DNA of 64,000 nucleotides from Nocardioides pocheonensis (GCF_003725535.1 NZ_RJSF01000044.1:431556-495555), one strand, 5' to 3'. Positions 53,018 to 61,361 are shown, counted from the stretch's first letter. Made by a program: numbers and translations. Notes: generated by a model from the letters alone, not told the origin.

Positions 53018-53119
53018 GGTGGTTTCGAGGCTCCTCGCTGGCGCTCGTCGCACCTCAACCACCCCCGATGTGACCGCCTCTCCGCTGGTTGAGGTGCGAG
53101 CGCAGCGAGCCTCGAAACC
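53018..53119. repeat. Family B palindromic element between beta and alpha carboxylase genes
   Basis: The left arm GGTGGTTTCGAGG...CACCTCAACCACC (53018-53063) and the right arm GGTTGAGGTGCGAGCG...CCTCGAAACC (53087-53119) are inverse copies. It fills most of the only sizeable gap in the operon and ends just before AGGAGAG, the likely ribosome site of the alpha gene. Confidence 0.85.
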
Positions 53120-53131
53120 AAGGAGAGTCCT

Positions 53132-55141
53132 GTGATCCAGCGCATCCTGGTCGCGAACCGGGGCGAGATCGCGCGCCGCGTGTTCACGACCTGCCGTCGG
53201 CTCGGGATCGGCACGGTGGCGGTGTTCTCCGACGCCGACGCCGATCTGCCGTTCGTGCGTGAGGCCGACCTGGCCGTGCGGCTGCCGGGCGTCACGCCGG
53301 CCGAGACCTACCTGCGCGGCGACCTCGTCGTCGAGGCGGCGCGACGCGCGGGCGCCGACGCGGTGCACCCCGGCTACGGCTTCCTGTCGGAGAACGCCGG
53401 GTTCGCGCGCGCCGTGACCGAGGCCGGGCTCACCTGGATCGGCCCGACCTGGGAGTCGATCGAGACGATGGGCTCCAAGGTCGCCGCGAAGAAGCTGATG
53501 GCCGAGGCCGGCGTACCGGTGTTCGGCGAGGTCGATCCGGCGGCCGCCACGGAGGACGACCTGCCCCTGCTGGTCAAGGCATCGGCAGGCGGCGGCGGGC
53601 GCGGCATGCGGATCGTCCGGTCGCTCGACCAGCTCGCCGAGCAGGTGGCGCTGGCGTCGGCCGAGGCCGAGTCGGCGTTCGGCGACCCGACCGTGTTCTG
53701 CGAGCCGTACCTCGAGCACGGTCGCCACGTCGAGGTTCAGGTGATCGGCGACCAGCACGGGCAGGTCCTGGTGCTCGGCGACCGCGACTGCTCGATCCAG
53801 CGCCGCCACCAGAAGGTGATCGAGGAGGCGCCGGCGCCCGGGCTGCCGCACCACGTCCGCGAGACGCTGCACGAGGGCGCGCGGCTCGCCGCCGAGGCGA
53901 TCTCGTACGTCGGCGCGGGCACCGTCGAGTTCATGGTGTCGGGCGACAAGGTCTCCTTCCTCGAGATGAACACCCGCCTCCAGGTCGAGCACCCGGTCAC
54001 CGAGGCGGTCTTCGGGATCGACCTGGTCGAGCAGCAGATCCGCGTCGCCGAGGGCAACCCCGTGCCGCAGGCGCCCACCGATCCGCGCGGCCACGCCGTC
54101 GAGGTGCGGCTCTACGCCGAGGACCCGGCAGCCGACTACCAGCCGCAGAGCGGCCGGCTCGACCGGCTCGAGGTGCCGGCGGACCTGGAGTTCGAGCAGT
54201 TCGCGACCTGGGGCACCCGCCTGGACAGCGGCTTCGTCTCCGGCAACGACGTCGGCACCCACTACGACGCGATGCTCGCGAAGGTGATCGCGTGGGCGCC
54301 GACCCGGGCGCTGGCGCTCAGGCAGCTCGCCGGCCTGCTGCGGCGCTCGCGGGTCCACGGCCTGCGCACGAACTGCGACCAGCTGGTCGAGCTGCTCGAG
54401 CACCCGGTGTACGTCGACGAGCGCATGTCGACCGCGTTCCTCACCGAGGAGGACCTGGTCTCGACCTCCACCGGGCTGGTCCCGGGCGATCCGGAGGACC
54501 GGTCCCGCGCGTGCTTCGCGGCGGCGATGGCCGTCGTCGAGGAGGCGCGGCTGGCCCGCACGGTGCAGGCGGGCATCCCCGCCGGCTGGCGCAACGTGCA
54601 CTCCGGGCCGCAGGTGGAGACCTTCGAGCTCGCCGGCGAGGAGCTGCGGGTCGGGTGGCGGCGTACGCACGAAGGGCTCGAGCTGGTCGACCTGCACGGT
54701 GACCTGGAGGGCGTCCGGCTCGACGGGGTGACGCCGATCGAGGGCGGCTACCGGGTCGTGGTCGACCACGACGACCTCCGCGCGCCGTACGACGTGTTCG
54801 TCACCGGCCACCGCGTCGACGTCGAGTCGGCCGCCGGCCACCTCGCGCTGACCCGGGTGCCGCGGTTCGTCGACCCGGCCGAGCAGGTGCACGCCGGGTC
54901 GCTGCTCGCCCCGATGCCCGGCACCGTGATCGCGGTGCAGGCGGAGTCCGGCGCCGCCGTCGAGCCCGGGCAGCCGCTGCTCGTGCTCGAGGCGATGAAG
55001 ATGCAGCACACCATCAACGCACCGACCGCCGGCCTCCTCGAGGTCGCGGTGCAGGTGGGTCAGCAGGTTTCCGCGGGCGACGTGCTCGCGGTGGTTTCGG
55101 CAGGCTCGACCTCCGAGGAAGACGAAGGAGACCAGGGATGA
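53132..55141 (+). CDS. Acyl-CoA carboxylase alpha subunit (biotin carboxylase + biotinyl domain; accA2-like)
   Basis: 669 residues from GTG 53132 with AGGAGAG upstream. The biotin carboxylase domain shows 'VDAVHPGYGFLSENAGFA'-type HPGYG, the ATP-grasp 'VKASAGGGGRGMRIV', and 'FLEMNTRLQVEHPVTEAVFG'. A linker domain follows and the biotinyl Lys is in 'VLEAMKMQHTINAP'. Together with the beta subunit it carboxylates a methyl-branched enoyl-CoA (3-methylcrotonyl- or geranyl-like). Residues 653-661 ('VVSAGSTS') come from a degenerate family A repeat at the extreme C-terminus. Confidence 0.92.
   Translation: MIQRILVANRGEIARRVFTTCRRLGIGTVAVFSDADADLPFVREADLAVRLPGVTPAETYLRGDLVVEAARRAGADAVHPGYGFLSENAGFARAVTEAGLTWIGPTWESIETMGSKVAAKKLMAEAGVPVFGEVDPAAATEDDLPLLVKASAGGGGRGMRIVRSLDQLAEQVALASAEAESAFGDPTVFCEPYLEHGRHVEVQVIGDQHGQVLVLGDRDCSIQRRHQKVIEEAPAPGLPHHVRETLHEGARLAAEAISYVGAGTVEFMVSGDKVSFLEMNTRLQVEHPVTEAVFGIDLVEQQIRVAEGNPVPQAPTDPRGHAVEVRLYAEDPAADYQPQSGRLDRLEVPADLEFEQFATWGTRLDSGFVSGNDVGTHYDAMLAKVIAWAPTRALALRQLAGLLRRSRVHGLRTNCDQLVELLEHPVYVDERMSTAFLTEEDLVSTSTGLVPGDPEDRSRACFAAAMAVVEEARLARTVQAGIPAGWRNVHSGPQVETFELAGEELRVGWRRTHEGLELVDLHGDLEGVRLDGVTPIEGGYRVVVDHDDLRAPYDVFVTGHRVDVESAAGHLALTRVPRFVDPAEQVHAGSLLAPMPGTVIAVQAESGAAVEPGQPLLVLEAMKMQHTINAPTAGLLEVAVQVGQQVSAGDVLAVVSAGSTSEEDEGDQG
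55090..55114. repeat. Degenerate family A repeat at the C-terminus of the alpha-subunit gene
   Basis: GGTGGTTTCGGCAGGCTC is intact; the right end has two substitutions (CGACC, TCC). Read in frame as VVSAGSTS, past the biotinyl domain. Confidence 0.8.
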
Positions 55142-56301
55142 CCATCGCGTTCAGCGAGTCCGAGGAGCGCCAGGAGCTGCGTCGCCAGGTGGCCAGGCTC
55201 GCCGCCACGTTCGGTCGCGACTACTTCACCGAGAAGGCGCGCAAGGGCGAGAAGACGACCGAGCTGATGGAGGCGGTCGGCAAGGCCGGCTACCTCGGCG
55301 TCAACCTGCCCGAGGAGTTCGGCGGCGGTGGCGGCGGCATCGGGGATGTCGCCGCGGTCTGCGAGGAGCTCGCCGCGCAGGGCTGCCCGCTGCTGATGAT
55401 GGTGGTCTCGCCGGCGATCTGCGGCACCGTGATCTCCCGGTTCGGCACCGAGGAGCAGAAGCAGAAGTGGCTGCCCGGCATCTGCGACGGCACCGGCACG
55501 ATGGCCTTCGCGATCACTGAGCCCGACGCCGGCTCGAACTCCCATCGGATCACCACGACCGCCCGGCGCGACGGCGACGAGTGGCTGCTCAAGGGCCAGA
55601 AGGTCTTCATCTCCGGCATGGACGAGGCCGAGAACGTGCTGGTCGTGGCGCGCACCGAGGACGCGAAGACCGGCAAGCTCAAGCCCTGCCTCTTCGTCGT
55701 CCCCACCGACGCGAAGGGCCTGACCTACCAGCACATCCCGATGGAGTTCACCAGCCCGGAGTGGCAGTTCCAGGTCTTCATCGACGACGTCCGGCTGCCG
55801 GCGGACTCGCTGGTCGGTGACGAGGACGCCGGCCTGATCCAGCTGTTCGCCGGCCTCAACCCGGAGCGGATCATGGCCGCGTCGTTCTCCACGGGCATCG
55901 CCCGGCACGCGCTCGAGCGCGCCACGGCGTACGTCAAGGACCGGCAGGTCTGGGGCGAGCCGATCGGCGCCCACCAGGGCATCGCGCACCCCTTGGCGCA
56001 GTCCAAGATCGAGATCGAGCTGGCCCGGCTGATGACCCAGAAGGCCGCGGCGCTCTACGACGCCGGCGACGACATGGGTGCAGGCGAGGCCGCCAACATG
56101 GCCAAGTACGCCGCCGCCGAGGCCGCCTGCGACGCCGCCGACCGTGCCGTCCAGGCCCACGGCGGTAACGGCATCACCCAGGAGTACGGCGTCGGCGGCC
56201 TCATCCTCGCCGCCCGCGTCGGCCGGATCGCCCCGGTCAGCCGCGAGATGATCCTCAACTTCGTCGGCATGCACTCCCTCGGCCTGCCCAAGTCCTACTG
56301 A
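55138..56301 (+). CDS. Acyl-CoA dehydrogenase (fadE12-like)
   Basis: 387 residues; ATG 55138 overlaps the carboxylase stop as ATGA. 'MAFAITEPDAGSNSHRITTT' and 'LKGQKVFISGMDEAENVLVV' are FAD-binding motifs; 'QAHGGNGITQEYGVGGLILA' is the C-terminal arginine-binding region. As in the first dehydrogenase, Glu in 'GLNPERIMAA' is the likely base. The sequence is close to citronellyl-CoA-type dehydrogenases. It is the second dehydrogenase in the operon. Confidence 0.87.
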   Translation: MTIAFSESEERQELRRQVARLAATFGRDYFTEKARKGEKTTELMEAVGKAGYLGVNLPEEFGGGGGGIGDVAAVCEELAAQGCPLLMMVVSPAICGTVISRFGTEEQKQKWLPGICDGTGTMAFAITEPDAGSNSHRITTTARRDGDEWLLKGQKVFISGMDEAENVLVVARTEDAKTGKLKPCLFVVPTDAKGLTYQHIPMEFTSPEWQFQVFIDDVRLPADSLVGDEDAGLIQLFAGLNPERIMAASFSTGIARHALERATAYVKDRQVWGEPIGAHQGIAHPLAQSKIEIELARLMTQKAAALYDAGDDMGAGEAANMAKYAAAEAACDAADRAVQAHGGNGITQEYGVGGLILAARVGRIAPVSREMILNFVGMHSLGLPKSY

Positions 56302-56304
56302 CAC

Positions 56305-56447
56305 ACTCGTTGAGTTGGGTGCAACCGCCCTTCGAGTAGCGAGAAACCGTCCGGAACGCCGGATCACCCTCCCCTTCGAGGGCGGGGACTCGCTACTCGC
56401 CGGGCGGTTTGGCCCAACTCAAGGGGCGATTTCACCCAACTCGACGA
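56305..56447. repeat. Family C nested inverted repeat before the enoyl-CoA hydratase gene
   Basis: An outer arm of about 34 bp (TTGAGTTGGG...CGAGTAGCGAG) at the left has an imperfect inverse at about 56389-56422 (CTCGCTACTCG...CCCAACTCAA), and the outermost CTCGTTGAGTTGGGTG pairs with CACCCAACTCGACGAG at 56432-56447. It fills almost the whole 154-bp gap and does not resemble families A or B. Confidence 0.8.
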
Positions 56448-56455
56448 GGAGCGGC

Positions 56456-57205
56456 ATGACGGAGCTGGTGCACTACGAAACGGGCGACGACGGGGTCGCG
56501 ACGATCACGCTGGACTCGCCGCACAACCGCAACGCACTGTCGCGGCAGCTGGTCGGAGAGCTGTTCGACCGGCTCGACCGGGCGGCCGCGGACGACGCGG
56601 CGCGGGTCGTGGTGCTCCGGTCGGCCGACCGGGTCTTCTGCTCCGGCGCCGACCTGAGCGAGGCCGCGACCGGGTCGATGGAGGAGGGCGCCCGCGCGAT
56701 CGTCGACCTGCAGCGGCGCATCCTCGCCCACCCGCTGCCGGTGGTCACCCGGCTGGCCGGACCGGTGCGGGCCGGCGGGCTGGGGATCGTCGCGGCCAGC
56801 GACGTGGTGATCTGCAGCGAGGAGGTGACCTTCGCGTTCACCGAGTCGCGGCTGGCGCTGGCGCCTGCGGTCATCTCGCTGACGGTGCTTCCGCGGCTGA
56901 CCAGCCGGGCGGCGTACGACACGTTCCTGACCGGGCGGACGTTCGCGGCCGCCGAGGCCGCGGCGATGGGCCTGGTCACGCGGTCGGTGCCGGACGCCCA
57001 CCTCGACGAGACGGTGTCGGCCGTCTGCGCCGAGCTCGGCAAGGCGCACCCGCAAGGGCTCCGGGAGACCAAGGCGCTGCTGGCGCGCCCGATCCTGGCA
57101 AACGTCGAGGCGGGCGCCGAGGACATGATCGCCCTCAGCGCCCGCCTCTTCGGCTCCGACGAGGCGCGAGAGGCGATGCTCGCTTTCCTCAGCCGGAAGA
57201 CCTGA
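56456..57205 (+). CDS. Enoyl-CoA hydratase/isomerase (echA7-like)
   Basis: 249 residues from ATG 56456 with GAGGAG upstream; the longer upstream frame is repeat sequence. The crotonase oxyanion motifs 'NRNALSRQLVGELFDRL' and 'VFCSGADLSEA' are present, with 'AGPVRAGGLGIVAASDVVIC' supplying the second oxyanion Gly. It would hydrate the carboxylated enoyl-CoA made upstream, as methylglutaconyl- or isohexenylglutaconyl-CoA hydratases do. It is the last gene of the operon. Confidence 0.87.
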   Translation: MTELVHYETGDDGVATITLDSPHNRNALSRQLVGELFDRLDRAAADDAARVVVLRSADRVFCSGADLSEAATGSMEEGARAIVDLQRRILAHPLPVVTRLAGPVRAGGLGIVAASDVVICSEEVTFAFTESRLALAPAVISLTVLPRLTSRAAYDTFLTGRTFAAAEAAAMGLVTRSVPDAHLDETVSAVCAELGKAHPQGLRETKALLARPILANVEAGAEDMIALSARLFGSDEAREAMLAFLSRKT

Positions 57206-57217
57206 CCGGCGCCTGCG

Positions 57218-57802
57218 TCAGCGGAAGATGCGCGGGCTGTAGATGCCGGACGTGCCGTTGCTCAGGGCGTCGTCGATCCACATCGTGTCGCTGCTCGTGA
57301 AGCCCGTGAACGACATCCCGGCCATGGCGACCTGGACCCAGCGGGGCTTGCCCAGGCAGGAGCGCGGTACGACGACCGTGGCGGTCTTCGCGGTGTAGTC
57401 GATCCGGTGCGCGATGCGGCAGGCGATCGCCTTCTTGGGTCGGGTCGGCTTGGTCATCCGGACCCGGCCGCCCGGGAAGGTCGCGTTGCCGACGAGGGTC
57501 ACCACGCGCCGCATCGACGGCGTGCGGATCACGAAGACGTGCGTGTTGAACTCGCTGTTGGCCTGGAGGTCCAGGTAGCGCAGCTGCAGCACCACGGCGC
57601 GACGCTTGTGCCGGATCGTGCTGCCCACGACGTCGCCGACCGTGCGGGTGGGCGCCGGCGTGGGAGCCGTGGACGTGGCGGGCGCCGTGTACACGTCGCC
57701 GGTGCCGTCGGCGTGGCTCCAGGAGTTCGCCTCCGCCGCGGTGGGCACCAGCACGGCGACGACGGTCGCCAGGGCCAGGGCGCTGGAACGGATGAGCTTC
57801 AC
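57218..57802 (-). CDS. Secreted hypothetical protein, paralogue 1
   Basis: 194 residues with signal peptide 'MKLIRSSALALATVVAVLV' ending near AEA. The mature protein is mostly beta; 'ACRIAHRIDYTAKTATVVVP' and 'RSCLGKPRWVQVAMAGMSFT' have two Cys likely forming a disulfide. The same pattern occurs in the neighbouring gene 57896-58495, so the two are tandem paralogues. Function unknown. Confidence 0.7.
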   Translation of the reverse strand: MKLIRSSALALATVVAVLVPTAAEANSWSHADGTGDVYTAPATSTAPTPAPTRTVGDVVGSTIRHKRRAVVLQLRYLDLQANSEFNTHVFVIRTPSMRRVVTLVGNATFPGGRVRMTKPTRPKKAIACRIAHRIDYTAKTATVVVPRSCLGKPRWVQVAMAGMSFTGFTSSDTMWIDDALSNGTSGIYSPRIFR

Positions 57803-57895
57803 GGGACCTCCCGAGATCGAGGGCGGTCCGGGGCGACCGCACCGGGGCAGGCTACGTCGTGCCGCAGGACCGCGCGGCCGTTTTCCGGACTCCGC

Positions 57896-58495
57896 TCAGA
57901 GCGGGATCCTCCGGCCGTAGACGAGGGCGCTCTGCAGGCCGCTCGCGATACCGGCGGCCCGGGCGTCGTCGGCGTACGCGAAGGTCGCGCCGGCGACCGT
58001 CGACCGGATCCCGACCCGGACCCAGCGCGGGGTGCCGAGACACATCCGCGGCACGCGGAGCATGACCCGGTTGCGTTCGTAGCTGATCCGGTGGGTGACG
58101 GCGCAGTCGACCACTCGACCGTGCGCGTCGGTCATCGTCGTGGTGCCCTCCCAGTGCCCGGGCAGCGCGTCGAGCTCGATCGTCCGCGCCCGCCACGGGG
58201 TCTTGATCCCGATCAGGTGGAAGTTGCCGTTGCCGCGGTCGACCAGCTCGCGGAACCTGATCTGGATCCAGATCGCCAGCCGGGCGTGGACGACCCGCGT
58301 CGCGACGATGTCGCCGGCGACCTGCGCGGGGTCGGGGGCGTAGACGTTCGAGCCGACCGGGCTCCTGGCGACGTCTCCGGCCGGGTCGCGGTGCACGAGT
58401 ATTCCAGCGCTCGCCGAGCCGGCCGGGCCGAGCAGCGCGAGGCCGAGGACCCCAGGGGCGAGCAGCCCGAGCGCGACGGAGCGGTCCAGCCTCAT
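57896..58495 (-). CDS. Secreted hypothetical protein, paralogue 2
   Basis: 199 residues from ATG 58495; the frame continues upstream but looks non-coding. It has a signal peptide ending 'SASA'. 'DCAVTHRISYERNRVMLRVP' and 'RMCLGTPRWVRVGIRS' align with paralogue 1, keeping both Cys. Mature protein begins near 'ILVHRDPAGDVARSP', like the GDV-containing start of paralogue 1. Function unknown. Confidence 0.7.
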   Translation of the reverse strand: MRLDRSVALGLLAPGVLGLALLGPAGSASAGILVHRDPAGDVARSPVGSNVYAPDPAQVAGDIVATRVVHARLAIWIQIRFRELVDRGNGNFHLIGIKTPWRARTIELDALPGHWEGTTTMTDAHGRVVDCAVTHRISYERNRVMLRVPRMCLGTPRWVRVGIRSTVAGATFAYADDARAAGIASGLQSALVYGRRIPL

Positions 58496-58580
58496 GCAAC
58501 CTCCCGGGGCGGTCCCTCGCCGCCGCACGCACAGTAGTGGAGCCGGGGGCGACGACGAGGGACGCGCGACCAGAAGTTGG

Positions 58581-59825
58581 TCAGAGCCGCGCGACCGGCA
58601 CGGAGACCCAGCCACGGACGAACGGCGACTCGTGCCGGCGTCCGGCCGCGGCGTCCAGCGAGATCCACGGATGAGCCTCGAGCAGCTCCTCGAGGGCGAC
58701 CCGCGCCTGCAGCCGGGCGAGGTGGCTGCCGATGCAGAAGTGCGGCCCGCTGCTGAAGGACAGGTGCCGCGGGATCTCCCGGCGTACGTCGACCCGGTCG
58801 GCGGTCGGGCCGAACTCGCGCGGGTCGCGGTTCGCGGCGGCGTACAGCATCATCACCTTCTCGCCGGCAGGGATCGTGGTGCCGTCGACGTCCACGTCGC
58901 GCAGGGTCGTGCGGGCCAGCCCTTGCACGGACGACTCGAGCCGCAGGAACTCCACCAGCGCACCGGGCAGCAGCGAAGGGTCGTCGAGGAGGAGCCGGCG
59001 CTGGTCGGGCGCCTCCTCGAGCAGGGCCAGCGCGTGCGTGATCAGGCTCGCGGTGGTGTCGCTGCCCCCGGCCACGACGACGAAGCAGAAACCCAGGACG
59101 TCCCAGTCGCTCAGCCGCTGCACCGACCCGTCGTCGTCCGCCACCTCCGCCTCGACGAGCGCGCCGAGCAGGTCGTCGGCCGGCTCGGCCCGGCGCGCGG
59201 CGATCGCGGCGGTGAAGTACTCCATCATCTCGGCCATCGCGGTGAGCGCGTCCGTGGACGCGTGGCTGCCGGTGAGGGCTGCACTGTCGAAGCCGTCGTT
59301 CTGCAGCTCGGTCAGCGCCAGCACCCAGGGCGCGAACCGCTCCCGGTCGGCCTCGGGCACGCCGAGCAGCTCGGCAAGCACGTACGTCGGGACGGTGCTC
59401 GAGAACTCCGCGTGGAAGTCGACCGTGGCTCCGTCGGCGTACCGGGCCGCCAGCTCCTCCAGCCGCGAGCGCACGAACGACCGGATCCGCGCCTCGAGCA
59501 CCGCGACCCGCTTCGGCGTGAAGCCGCGGCCGATCAACGCACGCAGCTGGGTCTGTCGGGGAGGGTCGAGCATCACGATCGTCGGGGGGATGCCGAGCTG
59601 GCCGATCTCGTCGGGGAAGAAGGTGAGCCCGCCGGCCGAGGAGAAGACCTCCGGCCGGCGGACCGCGTCCCACACGTGCTCGAACCGTGAGAGGGCCCAG
59701 AACGCGGGCGCCCGGTGGTCGGCCGGGTGGTGGTGCACCGGGTCGTGCTCGCGAAGCCAGGCGAACGCCGGGTAGGGGTCTGCGAGGAACGCCGGGTCGA
59801 GGGGGTCGTAGGTCACGGGCGTCAT
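58581..59825 (-). CDS. Cytochrome P450
   Basis: 414 residues from ATG 59825 with AGGGAG upstream. The I-helix oxygen-binding motif is 'VVAGGSDTTASL', ExxR is in 'VEFLRLESSV', and the haem loop is 'LSFSSGPHFCIGSHLARLQA' with Cys364. It is a class I bacterial P450 that needs a separate ferredoxin and reductase, neither visible here. It is divergent from a TetR gene across overlapping dyads, so its expression is probably induced by its own substrate. Confidence 0.92.
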   Translation of the reverse strand: MTPVTYDPLDPAFLADPYPAFAWLREHDPVHHHPADHRAPAFWALSRFEHVWDAVRRPEVFSSAGGLTFFPDEIGQLGIPPTIVMLDPPRQTQLRALIGRGFTPKRVAVLEARIRSFVRSRLEELAARYADGATVDFHAEFSSTVPTYVLAELLGVPEADRERFAPWVLALTELQNDGFDSAALTGSHASTDALTAMAEMMEYFTAAIAARRAEPADDLLGALVEAEVADDDGSVQRLSDWDVLGFCFVVVAGGSDTTASLITHALALLEEAPDQRRLLLDDPSLLPGALVEFLRLESSVQGLARTTLRDVDVDGTTIPAGEKVMMLYAAANRDPREFGPTADRVDVRREIPRHLSFSSGPHFCIGSHLARLQARVALEELLEAHPWISLDAAAGRRHESPFVRGWVSVPVARL

Positions 59826-59845
59826 GCGCAACTCCCTGAGAGGAT

Positions 59846-59877
59846 CTAACAAGACTTGTTAGTAACAGATCTTGTTA
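59846..59877. promoter_or_regulatory. Overlapping TetR operators in the P450/TetR gap
   Basis: CTAACAAG-A-CTTGTTAG is a perfect 17-bp dyad (59846-59862); directly after it TAACA-GATCT-TGTTA is a second dyad (59863-59877). Both lie in the 64-bp AT-rich gap between the divergent genes. Confidence 0.75.
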
Positions 59878-59889
59878 GTATCTGTAATC

Positions 59890-60489
59890 GTGGCCCGCGA
59901 TGCAACCCTCACCCGTGCCCGGCTCATCCGCGCGGGCGAGCGGCGTTTCGCGCGCGACGGGGTGCGCGGTGCCCGTGTCGCCGACATCGTGCGGGACGCC
60001 GGCCAGGGCAACGACTCGGCCGTGGGCTACCACTTCGGCTCGCGCCAGGGCCTGCTCCACGCGATCGTCGAGCGTCACGTCGCCCAGATGGACCGGAGTC
60101 GGGTGCTCCCGCCGCCGGGCAGCGGCCTCCGCCCCCTGGTGGAGGCGATCGTGTTGCCGACCGCGGCGCTGCTCGTCACCGAGGAGGGGCGGGACTTCCT
60201 GCGGATCATGGAGCAGGTGTCGGACTGGTCGGGTCTCGGCGCCGGGCGGCCCAACCCGGTCCTCGAGGGCACCGTGCTGGCCGCACAGCTGGAGGCCCTC
60301 GACTCCCTCCTGGTCGCACGGGTCGGCCGCGTCCTGGCGCGGGAACGGGCCGCGCTCCTCGTCACCTTCCTGACGGCTTCCCTGGCCGAGCGCGCTCGCT
60401 CACGCGCGAACGGTGCCCGCCAGCGCCTCGGCCACGAGAAGTTCACCGACCACCTCGTCGACCTGCTGACCGCTGCGCTCGCGGCCTGA
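59890..60489 (+). CDS. TetR-family regulator of the P450 gene
   Basis: 199 residues from GTG 59890. HTH 'GVRGARVADIVRDAGQGNDS' followed by 'AVGYHFGSRQGLLHAIVERH' is a standard TetR N-terminal domain; the C-terminal helices contain 'LLVTEEGRDFLRIMEQV', a ligand pocket common in regulators of P450 and oxidoreductase genes. It is divergent from the P450 with two dyads between them, so it likely represses both. Confidence 0.88.
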   Translation: MARDATLTRARLIRAGERRFARDGVRGARVADIVRDAGQGNDSAVGYHFGSRQGLLHAIVERHVAQMDRSRVLPPPGSGLRPLVEAIVLPTAALLVTEEGRDFLRIMEQVSDWSGLGAGRPNPVLEGTVLAAQLEALDSLLVARVGRVLARERAALLVTFLTASLAERARSRANGARQRLGHEKFTDHLVDLLTAALAA

Positions 60490-60518
60490 GCACGACGAGG
60501 ACCGGGAGAGCCGGCTGC

Positions 60519-61361
60519 CTACTCGAGCACCACCGGGTCGCCGACCTCGATCGGCCCGGTGGTCTCCGGGATCAGCTGGATCCCGAACCACGTGTTGTGG
60601 TCCCACTGCCGGTGTCGCGCCAGCGTGCGGATCGGCTCCTTCGCCGTGGTCAGGTCGACGAGCGAGATCGTGGTCATCACGCACCGGTCGATCAGCTTCG
60701 CCTTGCGGAAGGCGACCGCGCCGATCCGCAGCCGGTGCCAGTCGTCCTCCGCGAAGGGCTCGGCGCCCCGGACCACGACGTTGGCGCGGAACCGCTCGAT
60801 CGGCAGCGGTGGCTCGGGCTCCTCGCCTCGCTGGAGGGCGTCCTCGACCATCCACTCGTTGAGCCGGGCGAGCGAGTCGAGCGAGGTCAGGGTGACCGGG
60901 TAGCCGTCGGCGAAGGCGGTGTGGTCACCCGGGCGGCCGTACGCCGGGTTGAGCGATCGGCGCTCCGGGTCGTCGCACCAGACGAGGGTGAGGTCGTCGC
61001 GCCCGAGGACCTTCCGCACCCAGGCGCTGGCCGTCTCCTCCGCGGGCCGGGCGACGAGGTCGTGCCGGTGCAGGCGCACCGGGATCGGCGCGGTGTCGGG
61101 CTCGACGACGTCGATCGGCTCGTGGCCGTCGGCCGAGAGCCGGAGCGCGGTGCCGGCCTCGGGCTCGGTCTCGGGTGTGTCTGCGGTGATCGAGAACAGC
61201 TCGTGCACCTCGCGGGCGGTGACCAGGGTGCCGCCGTCGTCGACCACCATCCAGCGCCGGTCGCCTGCCAGGCCCCACGGTCGCACCTCGGCACGCTCGA
61301 GGTGACGGATCGCCGTGCTCTTGACCGGGTGGATCGCCAGGGCGCTCACCTCGATGCTCAT
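60519..61361 (-). CDS. MOSC domain protein (mARC/YcbX-like)
   Basis: 280 residues from ATG 61361, overlapping the aminotransferase stop. The N-terminal beta barrel ('VSALAIHPVKSTAIRHLERA', 'LAGDRRWMVVDDGGTLVTAR') and MOSC domain ('NVVVRGAEPFAEDDWHRLRI', 'LIDRCVMTTIS') are complete; the conserved Cys in DRC binds the molybdenum cofactor in mARC-type amidoxime reductases. This suggests a Moco-dependent N-reduction role. It uses the cofactor without the guanylyl step made by MobA elsewhere in the window. Confidence 0.87.
   Translation of the reverse strand: MSIEVSALAIHPVKSTAIRHLERAEVRPWGLAGDRRWMVVDDGGTLVTAREVHELFSITADTPETEPEAGTALRLSADGHEPIDVVEPDTAPIPVRLHRHDLVARPAEETASAWVRKVLGRDDLTLVWCDDPERRSLNPAYGRPGDHTAFADGYPVTLTSLDSLARLNEWMVEDALQRGEEPEPPLPIERFRANVVVRGAEPFAEDDWHRLRIGAVAFRKAKLIDRCVMTTISLVDLTTAKEPIRTLARHRQWDHNTWFGIQLIPETTGPIEVGDPVVLE

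Noticed and set aside
56315..56455. N-terminal extension of the enoyl-CoA hydratase
   Set aside because: It would be encoded by the family C inverted repeat; ATG 56456 has GAGGAG and a family-typical N-terminus.
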